Source: Campylobacter sp. VBCF_01 NA2 (GTDB lineage Bacteria > Campylobacterota > Campylobacteria > Campylobacterales > Campylobacteraceae). Taken from it: a DNA stretch of 64,000 nt. The notes beneath the pieces are model-generated. The model was not told where the DNA came from, searched no databases, and saw nothing but the letters and a program-made list of their open reading frames with translations. The stretch spans positions 1,302,001-1,366,000 of the forward strand of contig NZ_CP115607.1 of the NCBI RefSeq assembly GCF_027797205.1, written 5' to 3'. This document shows, one piece after another, positions 53,080-62,606 of the stretch. How positions within the stretch are numbered: position 1 is the first letter of the stretch; every line of letters starts with the position of its first letter. A program made the translations under genes and the position numbers.

Positions 53080-54108
53080 TTAAAATTCTATCAAATTTCG
53101 CTTCAAAAGCCTAGCTAAATTTCGCCCAAGCCTCTCGTAGCCCCCAGCTTCTAGGTGGATTTCATCGGGTCTGATTAGCCCCATTTTGCGCCAGCCCTCC
53201 CAGCCTCCGTCCTCGCTCATCGCCATATCAAAATCATAAAACATAAGCCCCATATCGCTGGCTAGGTGCCTTATCACGGCTGCTGCGCGAGGGGCGTTTG
53301 GCACTTTGGGGCTACGAGGCGGGGCAATGAGCAGGATTTTTGCCCTGCGCGAGCCTTTGCGAAGCGAGCGCACTAGCCCCCGCAGAGTCGCGTAAAATTT
53401 CGCCTCGTCAAAGTTGCTATCAAGGGCGTCGTTTGTGCCATAAGCGATGATAAAAAGCTCGTAATCAAGTCGCGCTAAATCTCTGATAAAGGCGTTTTTG
53501 CCCCATTTTTGATACGCGCTCGAATACGCGCCATTGCTAGCGCAACTATCGGCAAAACTGCCATTTTTGCGGTAAATTTTATACCCGCCAAGCTCGGCTC
53601 CCTCGCGCAAAGAGCGGATTTGCACCGGAAAAGCGAGCGTAAAGCGCGTGTATTCCCAAGAATTTCGCAAAAGATGATTTATGCGAAATTTCCGCCCACT
53701 AGCGTCGATAATCTCGAAAATTTCGCCATTTCCACCCACTCTGTGAAGCACTTCGACCTCAAATTCGCCACTTAGCTTTTTAAGCTCTATTTGCAAACTC
53801 GCCCCATTTCTCGCCCTTGCGATGACCCCACATAGCGGGAAATCCGAGTCTGTATCCCTGCGCGATGAGATAATCTCAAAGCCCTCATTTTTAAATCTCA
53901 CTGCCTCACTAGCGTGAAATTTAGGCATTAGCGGGGCGATAAAGCCCACGCTATCGTCGCTTCCGCCGAAAAATTCATCTCTAAATGCCTGTATTAGCGC
54001 GTCGCTTCCAAGGTGCGAATCGCCCAAAAACTTCACCCCAAAGCCCTGCGCTAGCGCGCCACTAATGCAGAGCAAAACCGCGAAAAGTGCGCGTGCAAGG
54101 CTATTCAA
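53080..54108 (-). CDS. peptidoglycan O-acetyl esterase-like SGNH hydrolase (Ape1 type)
   Basis: 342 aa. Signal peptide 1-20. Block I is FLGDSHLGSD (Ser31), block III YGTNDA and block V DEIHLEAGGY. Between blocks I and III lies a beta-rich insert of about 150 residues, as in Campylobacter Ape1 proteins. It removes O-acetyl groups from peptidoglycan MurNAc. It overlaps the second SGNH gene by 8 nt, and the MBOAT gene lies further upstream. Confidence 0.8.
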   Translation of the reverse strand: MNSLARALFAVLLCISGALAQGFGVKFLGDSHLGSDALIQAFRDEFFGGSDDSVGFIAPLMPKFHASEAVRFKNEGFEIISSRRDTDSDFPLCGVIARARNGASLQIELKKLSGEFEVEVLHRVGGNGEIFEIIDASGRKFRINHLLRNSWEYTRFTLAFPVQIRSLREGAELGGYKIYRKNGSFADSCASNGAYSSAYQKWGKNAFIRDLARLDYELFIIAYGTNDALDSNFDEAKFYATLRGLVRSLRKGSRRAKILLIAPPRSPKVPNAPRAAAVIRHLASDMGLMFYDFDMAMSEDGGWEGWRKMGLIRPDEIHLEAGGYERLGRNLARLLKRNLIEF

Positions 54109-55183
54109 CGCTAATCCTTGCTAAAATTTTTTGGGTTATGATTTCACAGCCTTTTTTGCTGATGTGAATTCCGTCGTCTTGGCGGACACGAATTTGGCTT
54201 TTGCCATTTTTCAAATAGACCTTGTATGCGCCATTTTCGCACACAAATGGGCTTGTAGGCATGTAAATTTCGCCAAATTCGTTATTCACGCTTTTATAAA
54301 CTTTGTTAATCGCCTCGGTTTTTTGCTCAAATTTTGCTTCGTTCATGCACGGAAGCCCCAGCCACAGCACCTTTGCGCCGTATTTTTCGGCAGTATCGTA
54401 AATCTCCCTGACCCTGCTAGCGTAAAATTCGCTCCAAACCTCGCTTCCTACGCTTCGCACAGCTCCGTTAATCTTGCGCGGGTGAGTATCGTTCGCACCC
54501 AAAAACACCACCACTAGCCCGATATTTTCGTTATTTGCCAAATTTTCGGATAAAACCTGCTGCCAGTTGTGCCCCTTTTTATCGACTAGACCGGTTGATT
54601 GCTTGCTAAGATCAAGCACTTTTAGCCCTGATTTTGGGAAAAATTTCTTAGCGCTCATACCCACATACTGCATTAGACTATCGCCGATAAATAGCACGGT
54701 TTGACCGGCTTTAAGTGCGATTTTTTCATTAGATTTTTTCGCGAGTTTTGGCGCGAGAGCAGGAGCTGTTTCGTTCGCCTCGCTAGGCTTTGGCACGCTT
54801 AAATTCGCGCTTTTATTATTATCAATTTTAGGTAGAGTTGTATCGGTTAGCTTAACTGCTTCGATTTTTTTAAGCTCGCGCTCGATGATTGCGTCTTTAT
54901 CGCTTGGAGCGATAACGGGCGCAGTGTTACTAGCAAGCGTGTAAGTGGCTGTTTGCGGAGAGAAGCTCGCTATTTTCGCCTTCAAATTTGGCGTGAAATT
55001 TTGGATTTTTTGGCTAATGTTTGATTGCAATTCGCCCCCAAATCTCAAAGGCGAATTCGCCAAATACTCTTCCAAACCGAAATTCGAGCCAAAGCGCGAA
55101 TTCGCGTAATAAATCAAGGAATTTTGCGCAAAAAAAGCTAAAATCAAAAACGCCACAACCAACGAAAACAAAAATTTAATCAT
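54101..55183 (-). CDS. SGNH/GDSL protein, O-acetyltransferase PatB-like
   Basis: 360 aa. Membrane anchor about 1-22, a Pro/Lys-rich linker to about 158, then the SGNH domain with FIGDSLMQYVG (Ser169), VVFLGANDTHPR and DDGIHISKKG. It would transfer acetyl groups to MurNAc after export by the MBOAT protein. Coupled to the neighbouring genes (next start 55184, overlap 8 nt with the Ape1-type gene). Confidence 0.8.
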   Translation of the reverse strand: MIKFLFSLVVAFLILAFFAQNSLIYYANSRFGSNFGLEEYLANSPLRFGGELQSNISQKIQNFTPNLKAKIASFSPQTATYTLASNTAPVIAPSDKDAIIERELKKIEAVKLTDTTLPKIDNNKSANLSVPKPSEANETAPALAPKLAKKSNEKIALKAGQTVLFIGDSLMQYVGMSAKKFFPKSGLKVLDLSKQSTGLVDKKGHNWQQVLSENLANNENIGLVVVFLGANDTHPRKINGAVRSVGSEVWSEFYASRVREIYDTAEKYGAKVLWLGLPCMNEAKFEQKTEAINKVYKSVNNEFGEIYMPTSPFVCENGAYKVYLKNGKSQIRVRQDDGIHISKKGCEIITQKILARISVE

Positions 55184-56701
55184 CTAAAAACTCGCATAAA
55201 TAAAATTTGGAATTCCACTTGGCATCAAAAGATAAATCGCGCAAAAAACCGCGCCCAAAACTACCCCTTTTAACCAAAATGGCAATCTCTTTAAAAAGCC
55301 CTCAATTAGGCGGTTTGTAACCAAAAATTTAGGATAAATCAAAACAAAAATCAAAACAGCCAAAACTAGCAAAATTTCAAATTTGCTCTGATAAAGTGGA
55401 GATGAAATAAGAGCCGAGAAAATCGCGCCAATCTCGCTAAAATCAGTATTTGCGAAAAACACCCACGCAAAACTGACATAGATAAATGTAATTAACCTAG
55501 AAAAGTGTAAATTTAGTGGCTTTACTTTGCAAGCTCTAAGGCATTTTAACCACACGCAAGCAACCCCATGCAACGCCCCCCAAATGGCGAAATTTAGCCC
55601 CACTCCATGCCAAATTCCAGAGAGCAAAAACGCTAGCATTATATTCAAATTCATACGCCAAAACTTCCACGCACCACGCACTTCGACAAATTCGATTATC
55701 TCTTTTTTGGCTTTTTTCTTTTTCTTTTTATTTGCGCCGATTTTGAGCTTTACTGGCAGTTTTTTGCCCCAGCCACAATTCCCGCCAAGCGGGATATAAA
55801 TGTAATCGCGGATAAAGGTAGAAAGGCTGATATGCCACCTATCCCAAAACTGATCGATATTTCGCGCAGTATATGGCATGTGAAAGTTGCGCGGCAAAGC
55901 AAATCCAAGTGCCAGCGCTAGGGCGCGCGCAATGTCGATAAATCCGCTAAAATTCGTATAAATCACAAAAGAATAAAGCAAAATCGCCAACACAATTTTT
56001 AGCGCGCTAACCTCGCTAAAATCGTAAATATTGCTAAAAATCTCACTCACAAACGGCATGAGATGACCGCAAATGACAAGAACTTTAAAAGCGCCGATGA
56101 TAAAAAGCGCAAGAATTTTATCGCCGTTTTTAAAGCTCTTTTTTTGGTTAAATTGTGGCAAAACCGGATAAATTTTAATGTATCCTTTGGAATTTTTATG
56201 CGCGGCTGCCCTGCCTATGGGGCCCATTACCACACTTGGGAAAAACGCCAAGTAACAAAGCAAGCTCAAAAAATCCGCCCCCTCGCACTGCTTTTTGCCC
56301 ACAGCCACGAGATAGGTTATCGACATAAAAGTATAGTATGAAATGCCCAGTGGCAGGGCGATTGACTCGATTGGGGAAAGTCCAAAAAAATTTGTAACAA
56401 TGGCGAAAAATTCTCTAATATGGCTAAAATATTTAAAAAAACACAAAAAACAAATAGAGCCAAAAACTGCCGATAAAATGGTAAATTTGCCCGAATTTCG
56501 CTCTAAAAATTTACCCGCACTATACACAAAACACGAGTAAGCAAACAAAATTGCGCCAAATTTTGGGCTTACAGAGCAGACGAAGCCGTAACTTGCAGCC
56601 AAAATTAGGATTTTTTGGATAAAGACGCTGTCTTTTTGCGACCAATACAGGGCAAAAAACAGCGTAAAAAGCAAAATAAACTCGGGCGAAAAAAATGTCA
56701 T
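55184..56701 (-). CDS. MBOAT O-acyltransferase PatA-like
   Basis: 505 aa, about 10 TM helices. Signature WDRWHISLSTFIRDYIYIPLGGN and catalytic His in GIWHGVGLNFAIWGALHG. A charged insert of Lys residues (GANKKKKKKAKKEI) lies in one loop. It moves acetyl groups across the inner membrane for peptidoglycan O-acetylation with the two SGNH proteins. AlgI (alginate) is less likely because there are no alginate genes. Confidence 0.88.
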   Translation of the reverse strand: MTFFSPEFILLFTLFFALYWSQKDSVFIQKILILAASYGFVCSVSPKFGAILFAYSCFVYSAGKFLERNSGKFTILSAVFGSICFLCFFKYFSHIREFFAIVTNFFGLSPIESIALPLGISYYTFMSITYLVAVGKKQCEGADFLSLLCYLAFFPSVVMGPIGRAAAHKNSKGYIKIYPVLPQFNQKKSFKNGDKILALFIIGAFKVLVICGHLMPFVSEIFSNIYDFSEVSALKIVLAILLYSFVIYTNFSGFIDIARALALALGFALPRNFHMPYTARNIDQFWDRWHISLSTFIRDYIYIPLGGNCGWGKKLPVKLKIGANKKKKKKAKKEIIEFVEVRGAWKFWRMNLNIMLAFLLSGIWHGVGLNFAIWGALHGVACVWLKCLRACKVKPLNLHFSRLITFIYVSFAWVFFANTDFSEIGAIFSALISSPLYQSKFEILLVLAVLIFVLIYPKFLVTNRLIEGFLKRLPFWLKGVVLGAVFCAIYLLMPSGIPNFIYASF

Positions 56702-56716
56702 TTTGATTGATTATGA

Positions 56717-56750
56717 AGCGCGCAGGGCTTCACACCGCCCTGCTCGCGCT
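56717..56750. terminator. GC-rich hairpin between metE and the MBOAT gene
   Basis: AGCGCG-CAGGGC-TTCACACC-GCCCTG-(CT)-CGCGCT: two stems of 6 bp with a 2-nt bulge. It lies just after metE and before the MBOAT ATG, with no T tract, so it may be a terminator-like or mRNA-protecting structure. Confidence 0.5.
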
Positions 56751-56759
56751 CCACCGCTC

Positions 56760-59036
56760 CTATCCTCTTACAATTTTCACAGCTTCTACCATATTTTTTA
56801 GGCTTGGTTTTACCTCTTCCCATTTGCGAGTTTTAAGCCCACAATCAGGATTTATCCAAAGCTGACTTTTTGGTAAAACTTCTAAAAGTGCGTTAATTTG
56901 CGCTACCATTTCATCAACACTTGGCACTCTTGGGCTGTGTATATCATACACGCCAGGTCCTACTTCTTGTTTGTAGCCGACTGATTTAAAAATTTTCAAA
57001 AGTTCGTTGCCTGAACGCGCCGTTTCTATGCTGATAACATCGGCGTCCATCGCTTCAATCGTTTTGATAATATCGTTAAATTCAGAATAGCACATGTGAG
57101 TGTGAATTTGCGTCTTAGCGTCTGCGCTTGAAACTGCGAGTTTAAACGCGCCCACCGAGAAATTTTCGTATTGGCTGATATTTTCCTTACGAAGCGGATA
57201 GCCCTCTTTAAAGGCTGCTTCATCGACTTGGATTATCTTAATACCTGCAACTTGTAAATCAGAAATTTCATCGCTAATTGCCAAAGCTAGTTGCTTGACA
57301 ACCTCGCTTCTAGGCTTATCATCACGCACAAACGACCAGTTCATAATCGTAACTGGTCCAGTTAGCATACCCTTCATAATCTTGCTTGTTTTGCCTTGCG
57401 CGTATTTTATCCACTCTACGGTCATCGGTGCAGGGCGCGAAACATCACCAAATAAAAGTGGCGGTTTTACGCAGCGACTGCCATAGCTTTGCACCCAGCC
57501 GTTTGCGCTAAATGCGTAGCCTTTGAGCTGTTCGCCAAAATACTCAACCATATCATTTCGCTCAGGCTCGCCATGGACTAAAATATCAAGCCCAATCTCT
57601 TCTTGGAAAGAGACACACTCATCGATATAGGCTTTTATATCTTTTTCGTAGGCTTCCTTGCTAATTAGGCCCTTTTTATAAGCGTTGCGAACTTGGCGAA
57701 GTTCGGTTGTTTGTGGGAAAGAGCCTATCGTCGTAGTCGGCAAATCGCCGTAAGCAAGGGCTTCGCGCTGAATTTTAATGCGGTCTTCAAATTTATCACT
57801 TCGCTCAAATTTTGTTAAATTTTTCACGCGATTTTGCACCGCTATATCGTGGATCAACGGTGAATTTAGGCGTGTTTTGGCAGATTTTTGATTTTCTTCA
57901 TATTTTTTGATACCGCTATCGCAGATTGGAATTTTAAAGAAAAGGTGCGTTAAAATACAGACTTCTTCGAGTTTTTCACACGCAAAACTTAGCCACGATT
58001 TAATCTCAGGGCTTAGTTTTTCTTCATATTTTAGCGTAAATGGCACATGCAAAAGCGAACACGAAGTTCCCACATAAAGGCGATCTTTGCTGACATACTG
58101 GGAGATGAATTCCAAAAATTCTAACTTTTTATCAATGTCGCTTTTCCATATATTTCGTCCGTCGATTACCCCAGCAAATAGCGTAGTTTTCGCATCTTTT
58201 AGGATTTCAAGCTGGACTTTGATATTTTGCGCGCTTGCATAGACAAAGTCTAACCCCACAGCCCAAATGTCCGTTTTAACGACTTCTTTCAAAGCTTCTG
58301 TGGCGTGTTCGAAATATGTCATAAATACGATTTTAATGTTTGAAGCGACCGAATTTAGCTTGTTATAAACAGGTGCGATTTTTCCCGTTAGCTCCACGCC
58401 CCTATCGGTTACGAAAATCGGCTCGTCGATTTGGATGACGACTTCGCTATCAAGGGCCGAAATCTTGCCTAGAAGCTCGGCGTATTTTTCTACTAACTCA
58501 TCAAGTTTAGCTAGTGGTTCGCTCCCGTCCGTGCTTTTCGAAAGTGCTAGATAGGTTATCGGTCCGATTAAATTTATCTTTAACGCGCAACTATCCTTAA
58601 AATCGTTGTTTTTAGCTGCTTTGTATTCGTTTAGAATTTTGTCTGCATTTAGGCTAAATTTTGTGTTTTTGCTGATTTCAGGCACAATGTAGTGGTAGTT
58701 TGTGTTAAACCACTTTGTCATTTCCATTGCCACGGCGTCTTTGTTTCCACGCGCCATCGCAAAATACTGCTCCACGCCACTTAAATTTGCAAATCTCTCA
58801 GGCACTGCGCCAAAAAGCACGCTATTATCGAGCATTAAATCATAAAATGAGAAATCATTTACGCTAATTAAGCCAGTCCATGCCTCTAACTGGTATTTTA
58901 TGTGGCGATCTTTTAGCTCGTCTGCTACCTTTTCTAGTGCGCCCAGTTCGCACTTTCCTGCCCAAAAACTCTCTAATGCTTTTTTTAATTCTCGTTGTTC
59001 GCCAATGCGCGGAAAACCTGTGATATAACTTTTCAT
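56760..59036 (-). CDS. metE: cobalamin-independent methionine synthase
   Basis: 758 aa. Two-barrel MetE. The C-terminal zinc site shows HTHMCYSEF, then NPDCGLKTRKW near the end. LVHGEPERNDMVEYF and SVRDDKPRSE also match. It methylates homocysteine using 5-methyl-THF-polyglutamate, the MetF product. It is monocistronic, preceded by a 636-nt repeat-rich gap. Confidence 0.97.
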   Translation of the reverse strand: MKSYITGFPRIGEQRELKKALESFWAGKCELGALEKVADELKDRHIKYQLEAWTGLISVNDFSFYDLMLDNSVLFGAVPERFANLSGVEQYFAMARGNKDAVAMEMTKWFNTNYHYIVPEISKNTKFSLNADKILNEYKAAKNNDFKDSCALKINLIGPITYLALSKSTDGSEPLAKLDELVEKYAELLGKISALDSEVVIQIDEPIFVTDRGVELTGKIAPVYNKLNSVASNIKIVFMTYFEHATEALKEVVKTDIWAVGLDFVYASAQNIKVQLEILKDAKTTLFAGVIDGRNIWKSDIDKKLEFLEFISQYVSKDRLYVGTSCSLLHVPFTLKYEEKLSPEIKSWLSFACEKLEEVCILTHLFFKIPICDSGIKKYEENQKSAKTRLNSPLIHDIAVQNRVKNLTKFERSDKFEDRIKIQREALAYGDLPTTTIGSFPQTTELRQVRNAYKKGLISKEAYEKDIKAYIDECVSFQEEIGLDILVHGEPERNDMVEYFGEQLKGYAFSANGWVQSYGSRCVKPPLLFGDVSRPAPMTVEWIKYAQGKTSKIMKGMLTGPVTIMNWSFVRDDKPRSEVVKQLALAISDEISDLQVAGIKIIQVDEAAFKEGYPLRKENISQYENFSVGAFKLAVSSADAKTQIHTHMCYSEFNDIIKTIEAMDADVISIETARSGNELLKIFKSVGYKQEVGPGVYDIHSPRVPSVDEMVAQINALLEVLPKSQLWINPDCGLKTRKWEEVKPSLKNMVEAVKIVRG

Positions 59037-59672
59037 TTTTATCCTTTTTGTTTTAAAATTTTATAAATTGTGTTGAGAAAAAGTCTGAATTTTGCGCCGC
59101 TAGCGCGGCATGAATATGCGTGAATAAATGATTAGCCCTAGAAAAACACCGATAATATCAAGTCGCCATGGGACAGTGCATTTATTGCTTCCTTTAAATT
59201 TCAAATTAATCTGAGCATTTTAGCCTTATTTTGCTTTGATATAGATAAAATTTAAAATTTTAATTTCCACAAACACTGCCCCGGAATTTGCTCACCATTG
59301 TCATTGCGAGAAAACGAAGTTTTCGAAGCAATCCAGGGGAATTTAAATTTAAAATTCTACTTAAATTTAGCATTGAACGATTTTTTAAATTTTAAGCAAA
59401 ATTTGAAATTCTCTGTAAGGGGGAGGGCGCGCTTTTTAGGAGACGCTACCCTCCCCCTTACCAACCCCCACCCCTGTAAAACCTTAGAAGTGGCTAAATT
59501 TAGAGCTTCGCTCTAAATTTAGCTGGTTTTATTTTTACTGAAATGCTTCGCATTTCTCGCAACGACAATGGCGAACAAATTTTGCTTGATTTGTCATTGC
59601 GAGTGAGTGTAACGAGCGAAGCAATCTACGAGTATAAAATTTCGGCGCAGTATTTTGCAAAATTTCAAAATT
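59037..59672. repeat. intergenic repeat region upstream of metE (locus D)
   Basis: 636 nt without a confident gene. 59298-59338 is a palindromic unit (inner stem AAAACGAAGTTTT) with the AATTTAGCATTGAACGATTTT tail to about 59390. 59592-59632 is a second unit (AGTGAGTGTAACGAGC) with tail ATTTCGGCGCAGTATT (59639-59654); AAACACTGCC is at 59271-59280. 59415-59461 is a separate perfect 13-bp inverted repeat GTAAGGGGGAGGG...CCCTCCCCCTTAC. A possible 34-aa minus-strand frame lies at 59100-59204. Confidence 0.8.
59415..59461. repeat. G-rich 13-bp perfect inverted repeat
   Basis: GTAAGGGGGAGGG (59415-59427) and CCCTCCCCCTTAC (59449-59461) enclose 21 nt, which itself pairs GCG with CGC. A C-rich CCAACCCCCACCCC follows. 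It lies within a gap and is unlike the other repeats here; it may be a separate palindrome family. Confidence 0.65.
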
Positions 59673-60704
59673 TCACTCAATAAACCCGCTGGCTAGCACG
59701 CGGTCCTCTTCGTCGTAAAAAACCGCCAGCTGTCCCCCAGCTACGCCATTTGCTGGCTGAGAGAGCGTGCCACTAACCCCGCCACGCTCATTTAGCGCGA
59801 TTTTTACAGGGATTTTCGTGCTTCGATATCTAAGTTTCACGCCCAAATTTGGTCTGTTTAAAATTTCATCTACACTCACAAATGCGTTTAAATTGCGCGT
59901 CGAAAACTCGTAAGTATCGAGCTCATCACGCCCGCCGACGATGATTTCGTTATTTTGCGCGTCGATTTTGAGCACGAAATGCGGCTCATGCGCGCCGTCT
60001 ATGCGAAACCCACGCCTTTTGCCGATTGTGTAGTGCATATAGCCCTCGTGAGTGCCGATAATTTCGCCATTTGTGTTTTTTACCACGCCCGGGGTTTTGG
60101 TGTTTGTGTGGCGCTGTAAAATTTCGATATAGGTATTTTCCACGAAGCAAATCTCGCTACTCTCGCTTTGCGAAGCGATTTCTATAAGCTCTGGATACGC
60201 GCTAGCCTTGGCTTTGACTTCGCTTTTAAGCATTTCGCCAAGCGGGAAAATCATAGATTTTAAGGCATTTGGATTAACATTTGCCAAAAAATAGCTTTGA
60301 TCTTTGCTCTCATCGCGCGCCTTTTTTAAAAGTCCGTTTTCCACGCGCACATAATGCCCAGTGGCTAGGCGTTCGCAGCCGTTTTTATGGGCAAATTCCA
60401 AAAGCTTGCCAAGCTTGATTGTGCGGTTACACAGCGCGCAGGGATTGGGCGTAAGACCGTTTTGGTATGTGCGCACAAATGGCTCATAAACCTCGCGCCT
60501 AAACTCATCTTGCAAATCCAAAATATGCGTTTTTATCCCCAAAAACTCCCCTACTTTGCGCACTTTTTCGATATTTTTCTCGTGATAGCCCGGCTTTTCG
60601 TGTAGCTTCATATAGCAGCCCTCGATCTCGTGCCCAGCGTCCTTTAAAAGCTTCGCGCTCATCGAGCTATCCACGCCCCCGCTTAGGGCGACCATGATTT
60701 TCAA
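59673..60704 (-). CDS. mnmA: tRNA-specific 2-thiouridylase
   Basis: 343 aa. P-loop [13 protein letters not shown], first catalytic Cys in [12 protein letters not shown], second in SSEICFVEN. It adds the 2-thio group at U34 of tRNA-Lys/Glu/Gln. Its ATG overlaps the LOG stop by 4 nt. Confidence 0.96.
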   Translation of the reverse strand: MKIMVALSGGVDSSMSAKLLKDAGHEIEGCYMKLHEKPGYHEKNIEKVRKVGEFLGIKTHILDLQDEFRREVYEPFVRTYQNGLTPNPCALCNRTIKLGKLLEFAHKNGCERLATGHYVRVENGLLKKARDESKDQSYFLANVNPNALKSMIFPLGEMLKSEVKAKASAYPELIEIASQSESSEICFVENTYIEILQRHTNTKTPGVVKNTNGEIIGTHEGYMHYTIGKRRGFRIDGAHEPHFVLKIDAQNNEIIVGGRDELDTYEFSTRNLNAFVSVDEILNRPNLGVKLRYRSTKIPVKIALNERGGVSGTLSQPANGVAGGQLAVFYDEEDRVLASGFIE

Positions 60705-61303
60705 ATTTTCTCCTTTTTGATATGCTCTATTATCTCTTCTATGCTAGAACAGAGCCTAAATCCCGCCAAATCACCCTCATCAATCGTCCCCAAAGCCAAC
60801 ATTGAGGTTTTGAAAAACTCCACCAAAGGGGCGTAAAATTTGGCGTCGTATAGATAAATTTGGGCTGTTTTAAAGCCTGTTTGTTTGAGGGTTAATACCT
60901 CAAACAGCTCGTCCATCGTCCCAAACCCACCCGGGAAAATAACGAAAATTTCGCTATTTGCGATGAGCGCGCCTTTTCTAGGGGCAAAGGTTTTAAAATG
61001 CACATCGTGAGTCAAAAACGCATTGCTTTTTTGCTCGAAAGGAAGCTTTATGTTAAAGCCCACGCTTGGGGCTTTTGCGCGAGCAAATGCGCCTTTGTTT
61101 GCCCCGCGCATTATCCCGCCACCTCCGCCTGTGATGACCGCATATCCCATATCAGCGAGTGCCGCGCAGAGTTTTTCTGCGTCTTTGACATATTGATTGC
61201 TCGCATTTAGCCTCGCTGAGCCAAAAATCGTAACGCCTGGTTCTATGAAATTTAGGCTATTTTTCGCCGTTCTGATATCTTGTAAAATTTCTCGTATTTG
61301 CAT
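60701..61303 (-). CDS. LOG-family (TIGR00730) nucleotide-processing protein
   Basis: 200 aa. The PGGxGT-x-x-E motif is [12 protein letters not shown] (about 125), and [15 protein letters not shown] binds the phosphate. The family has phosphoribohydrolase activity on N6-modified or purine nucleotides; annotation as lysine decarboxylase is historical and unsupported. It lies 14 nt after the ParA-like gene. Confidence 0.88.
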   Translation of the reverse strand: MQIREILQDIRTAKNSLNFIEPGVTIFGSARLNASNQYVKDAEKLCAALADMGYAVITGGGGGIMRGANKGAFARAKAPSVGFNIKLPFEQKSNAFLTHDVHFKTFAPRKGALIANSEIFVIFPGGFGTMDELFEVLTLKQTGFKTAQIYLYDAKFYAPLVEFFKTSMLALGTIDEGDLAGFRLCSSIEEIIEHIKKEKI

Positions 61304-61317
61304 TGTGTGATTAAAAT

Positions 61318-62091
61318 TTAGATTAAATTACTAAGCTTTCCTAGAAAGCCACCAAAAGCGCCGCGCTTTGGCAAAGCTTCAAGCCCAAGTGCCACCAGCG
61401 TCCTGCTTACGCTATCACGAAGCGCGATACTAGCCTTGCAAAACGGGCGCGAGATACTGAAAAGCTCCCTGTTTTGGGCGTTTATAAAGACATATTTATC
61501 ATAAGGCATGAAGCCAACTAGCCCAAATTTCACCTCGCCCAAATTCTTTTGCGCCACGGATTTTAGATTTTCGAATATCCCCACAGCCTCGTCCTCGCAA
61601 GAGGCGAAATTCATCAAAAACAAAATCTCTTTTTGTGGCAAATTTAGCGATTTCAAAAACGCGTAAGTGTTGCTAATAGCGCAGGGTTCGTTCGCGCACA
61701 CCACAATCGGCTCGGTGTCAAATTCTACTAGTTTTTTCGCATAATCTAGCGAAGCGTCGATTAAGATGAAATCAAACATATCCGCGCCAAGCGTTGCGCC
61801 CAAAAAGCTCTCTATCGCGCCATTTTCGCTTAAAAACACGCCGTCATTTGGCGCAATCAGCGTCAAATTTGGCAAAATTTTAAGCCCCTTGGCCCAAGAG
61901 TTTGCGAAAACAAAAATTTGGTTTTTGTCGATTTTAGCGTTTAAGATTATCTCTTGGTTATTGAAATTTGGCACTTCTAGCACAGCCACAGAGTATCCTG
62001 CGTTAGCTAAAATTTGAGCGAAATTCGCCACAATCTGGCTCTTGCCAACTCCCCCTTTTGCGCTTAGAAATGTTAGAATTTTATTTTTCAT
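61318..62091 (-). CDS. ParA/MinD-family ATPase, FlhG-like position
   Basis: 257 aa. Deviant Walker A LSAKGGVGKSQ (9-19), switch segments, and a Walker B-like FILIDASLDYAKK. In C. jejuni the gene here is flhG, next to flhF, with folK beyond. FlhF is missing: folK overlaps this gene by 4 nt. FlhG normally sets flagellar number through FlhF, so its role is uncertain; it may be a survivor in a non-flagellate strain. Confidence 0.7.
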   Translation of the reverse strand: MKNKILTFLSAKGGVGKSQIVANFAQILANAGYSVAVLEVPNFNNQEIILNAKIDKNQIFVFANSWAKGLKILPNLTLIAPNDGVFLSENGAIESFLGATLGADMFDFILIDASLDYAKKLVEFDTEPIVVCANEPCAISNTYAFLKSLNLPQKEILFLMNFASCEDEAVGIFENLKSVAQKNLGEVKFGLVGFMPYDKYVFINAQNRELFSISRPFCKASIALRDSVSRTLVALGLEALPKRGAFGGFLGKLSNLI

Positions 62092-62606
62092 ACCAAACCT
62101 TTTTCAATCATACTTCCAAGTGGATAAATCACGCTTATGCGCTCTGCTGCGCCTGGGTGTGGCACGATTAAGCGCTCGTTTCGTCTAATTTTCGCGCTAG
62201 AATACAAAATGTCAATATCTAGCGTGCGCGGGGCGTTTTTGAAGCTTCGTTTGCGCCCAAATTTAAGCTCGATTTTTTGCATAGTTTTTAGCATTAAATT
62301 CGGTGCGAGCGAGCTTTGCACGCACAGCGTAGCGTTTAAAAAATTGCTCTGCTCTAAAAACCCAAATGGCTTGTTTTCTAAAATTTGCGACGAGGCGCAA
62401 ACGAAAAAATTTGGATTTTTTTGTAGCAGGTGATACACACGCTCGAACCTCGCCCTAGTATCGCCTATGTTTCCGCCAAGCCCTAAAATATAGCAAAATT
62501 TAAAATTCTCTTTTTTGGCGAATTTGCGCGGGAAATTCCGGCTTTTTATGACCCTCACAGCTTCATTTAGCCTTAAAAATCCGTTTTTTTGCGCTAGAAT
62601 TTGCAT
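62088..62606 (-). CDS. folK: 2-amino-4-hydroxy-6-hydroxymethyldihydropteridine diphosphokinase
   Basis: 172 aa from the ATG at 62606, which overlaps the peptidase stop (TAATG); an ATG at 62627 would add 7 residues. ILGLGGNIGDTRARFERV and the APRTLDIDILYS motif (P-R-x-x-D-I-D-I-L) mark FolK. About 35-45 N-terminal residues precede the core. It precedes dihydropteroate synthesis in the folate pathway. Confidence 0.93.
   Translation of the reverse strand: MQILAQKNGFLRLNEAVRVIKSRNFPRKFAKKENFKFCYILGLGGNIGDTRARFERVYHLLQKNPNFFVCASSQILENKPFGFLEQSNFLNATLCVQSSLAPNLMLKTMQKIELKFGRKRSFKNAPRTLDIDILYSSAKIRRNERLIVPHPGAAERISVIYPLGSMIEKGLV

Noticed and set aside
59298-59516. 72-aa plus-strand frame in the metE upstream gap
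   Set aside because: It runs through the palindromic repeat and the G-rich inverted repeat, so it is repeat-derived.
60701-61303. Lysine decarboxylase
   Set aside because: The PGGxGTxxE motif and size fit LOG-family nucleotide enzymes; no PLP-binding motif is present.
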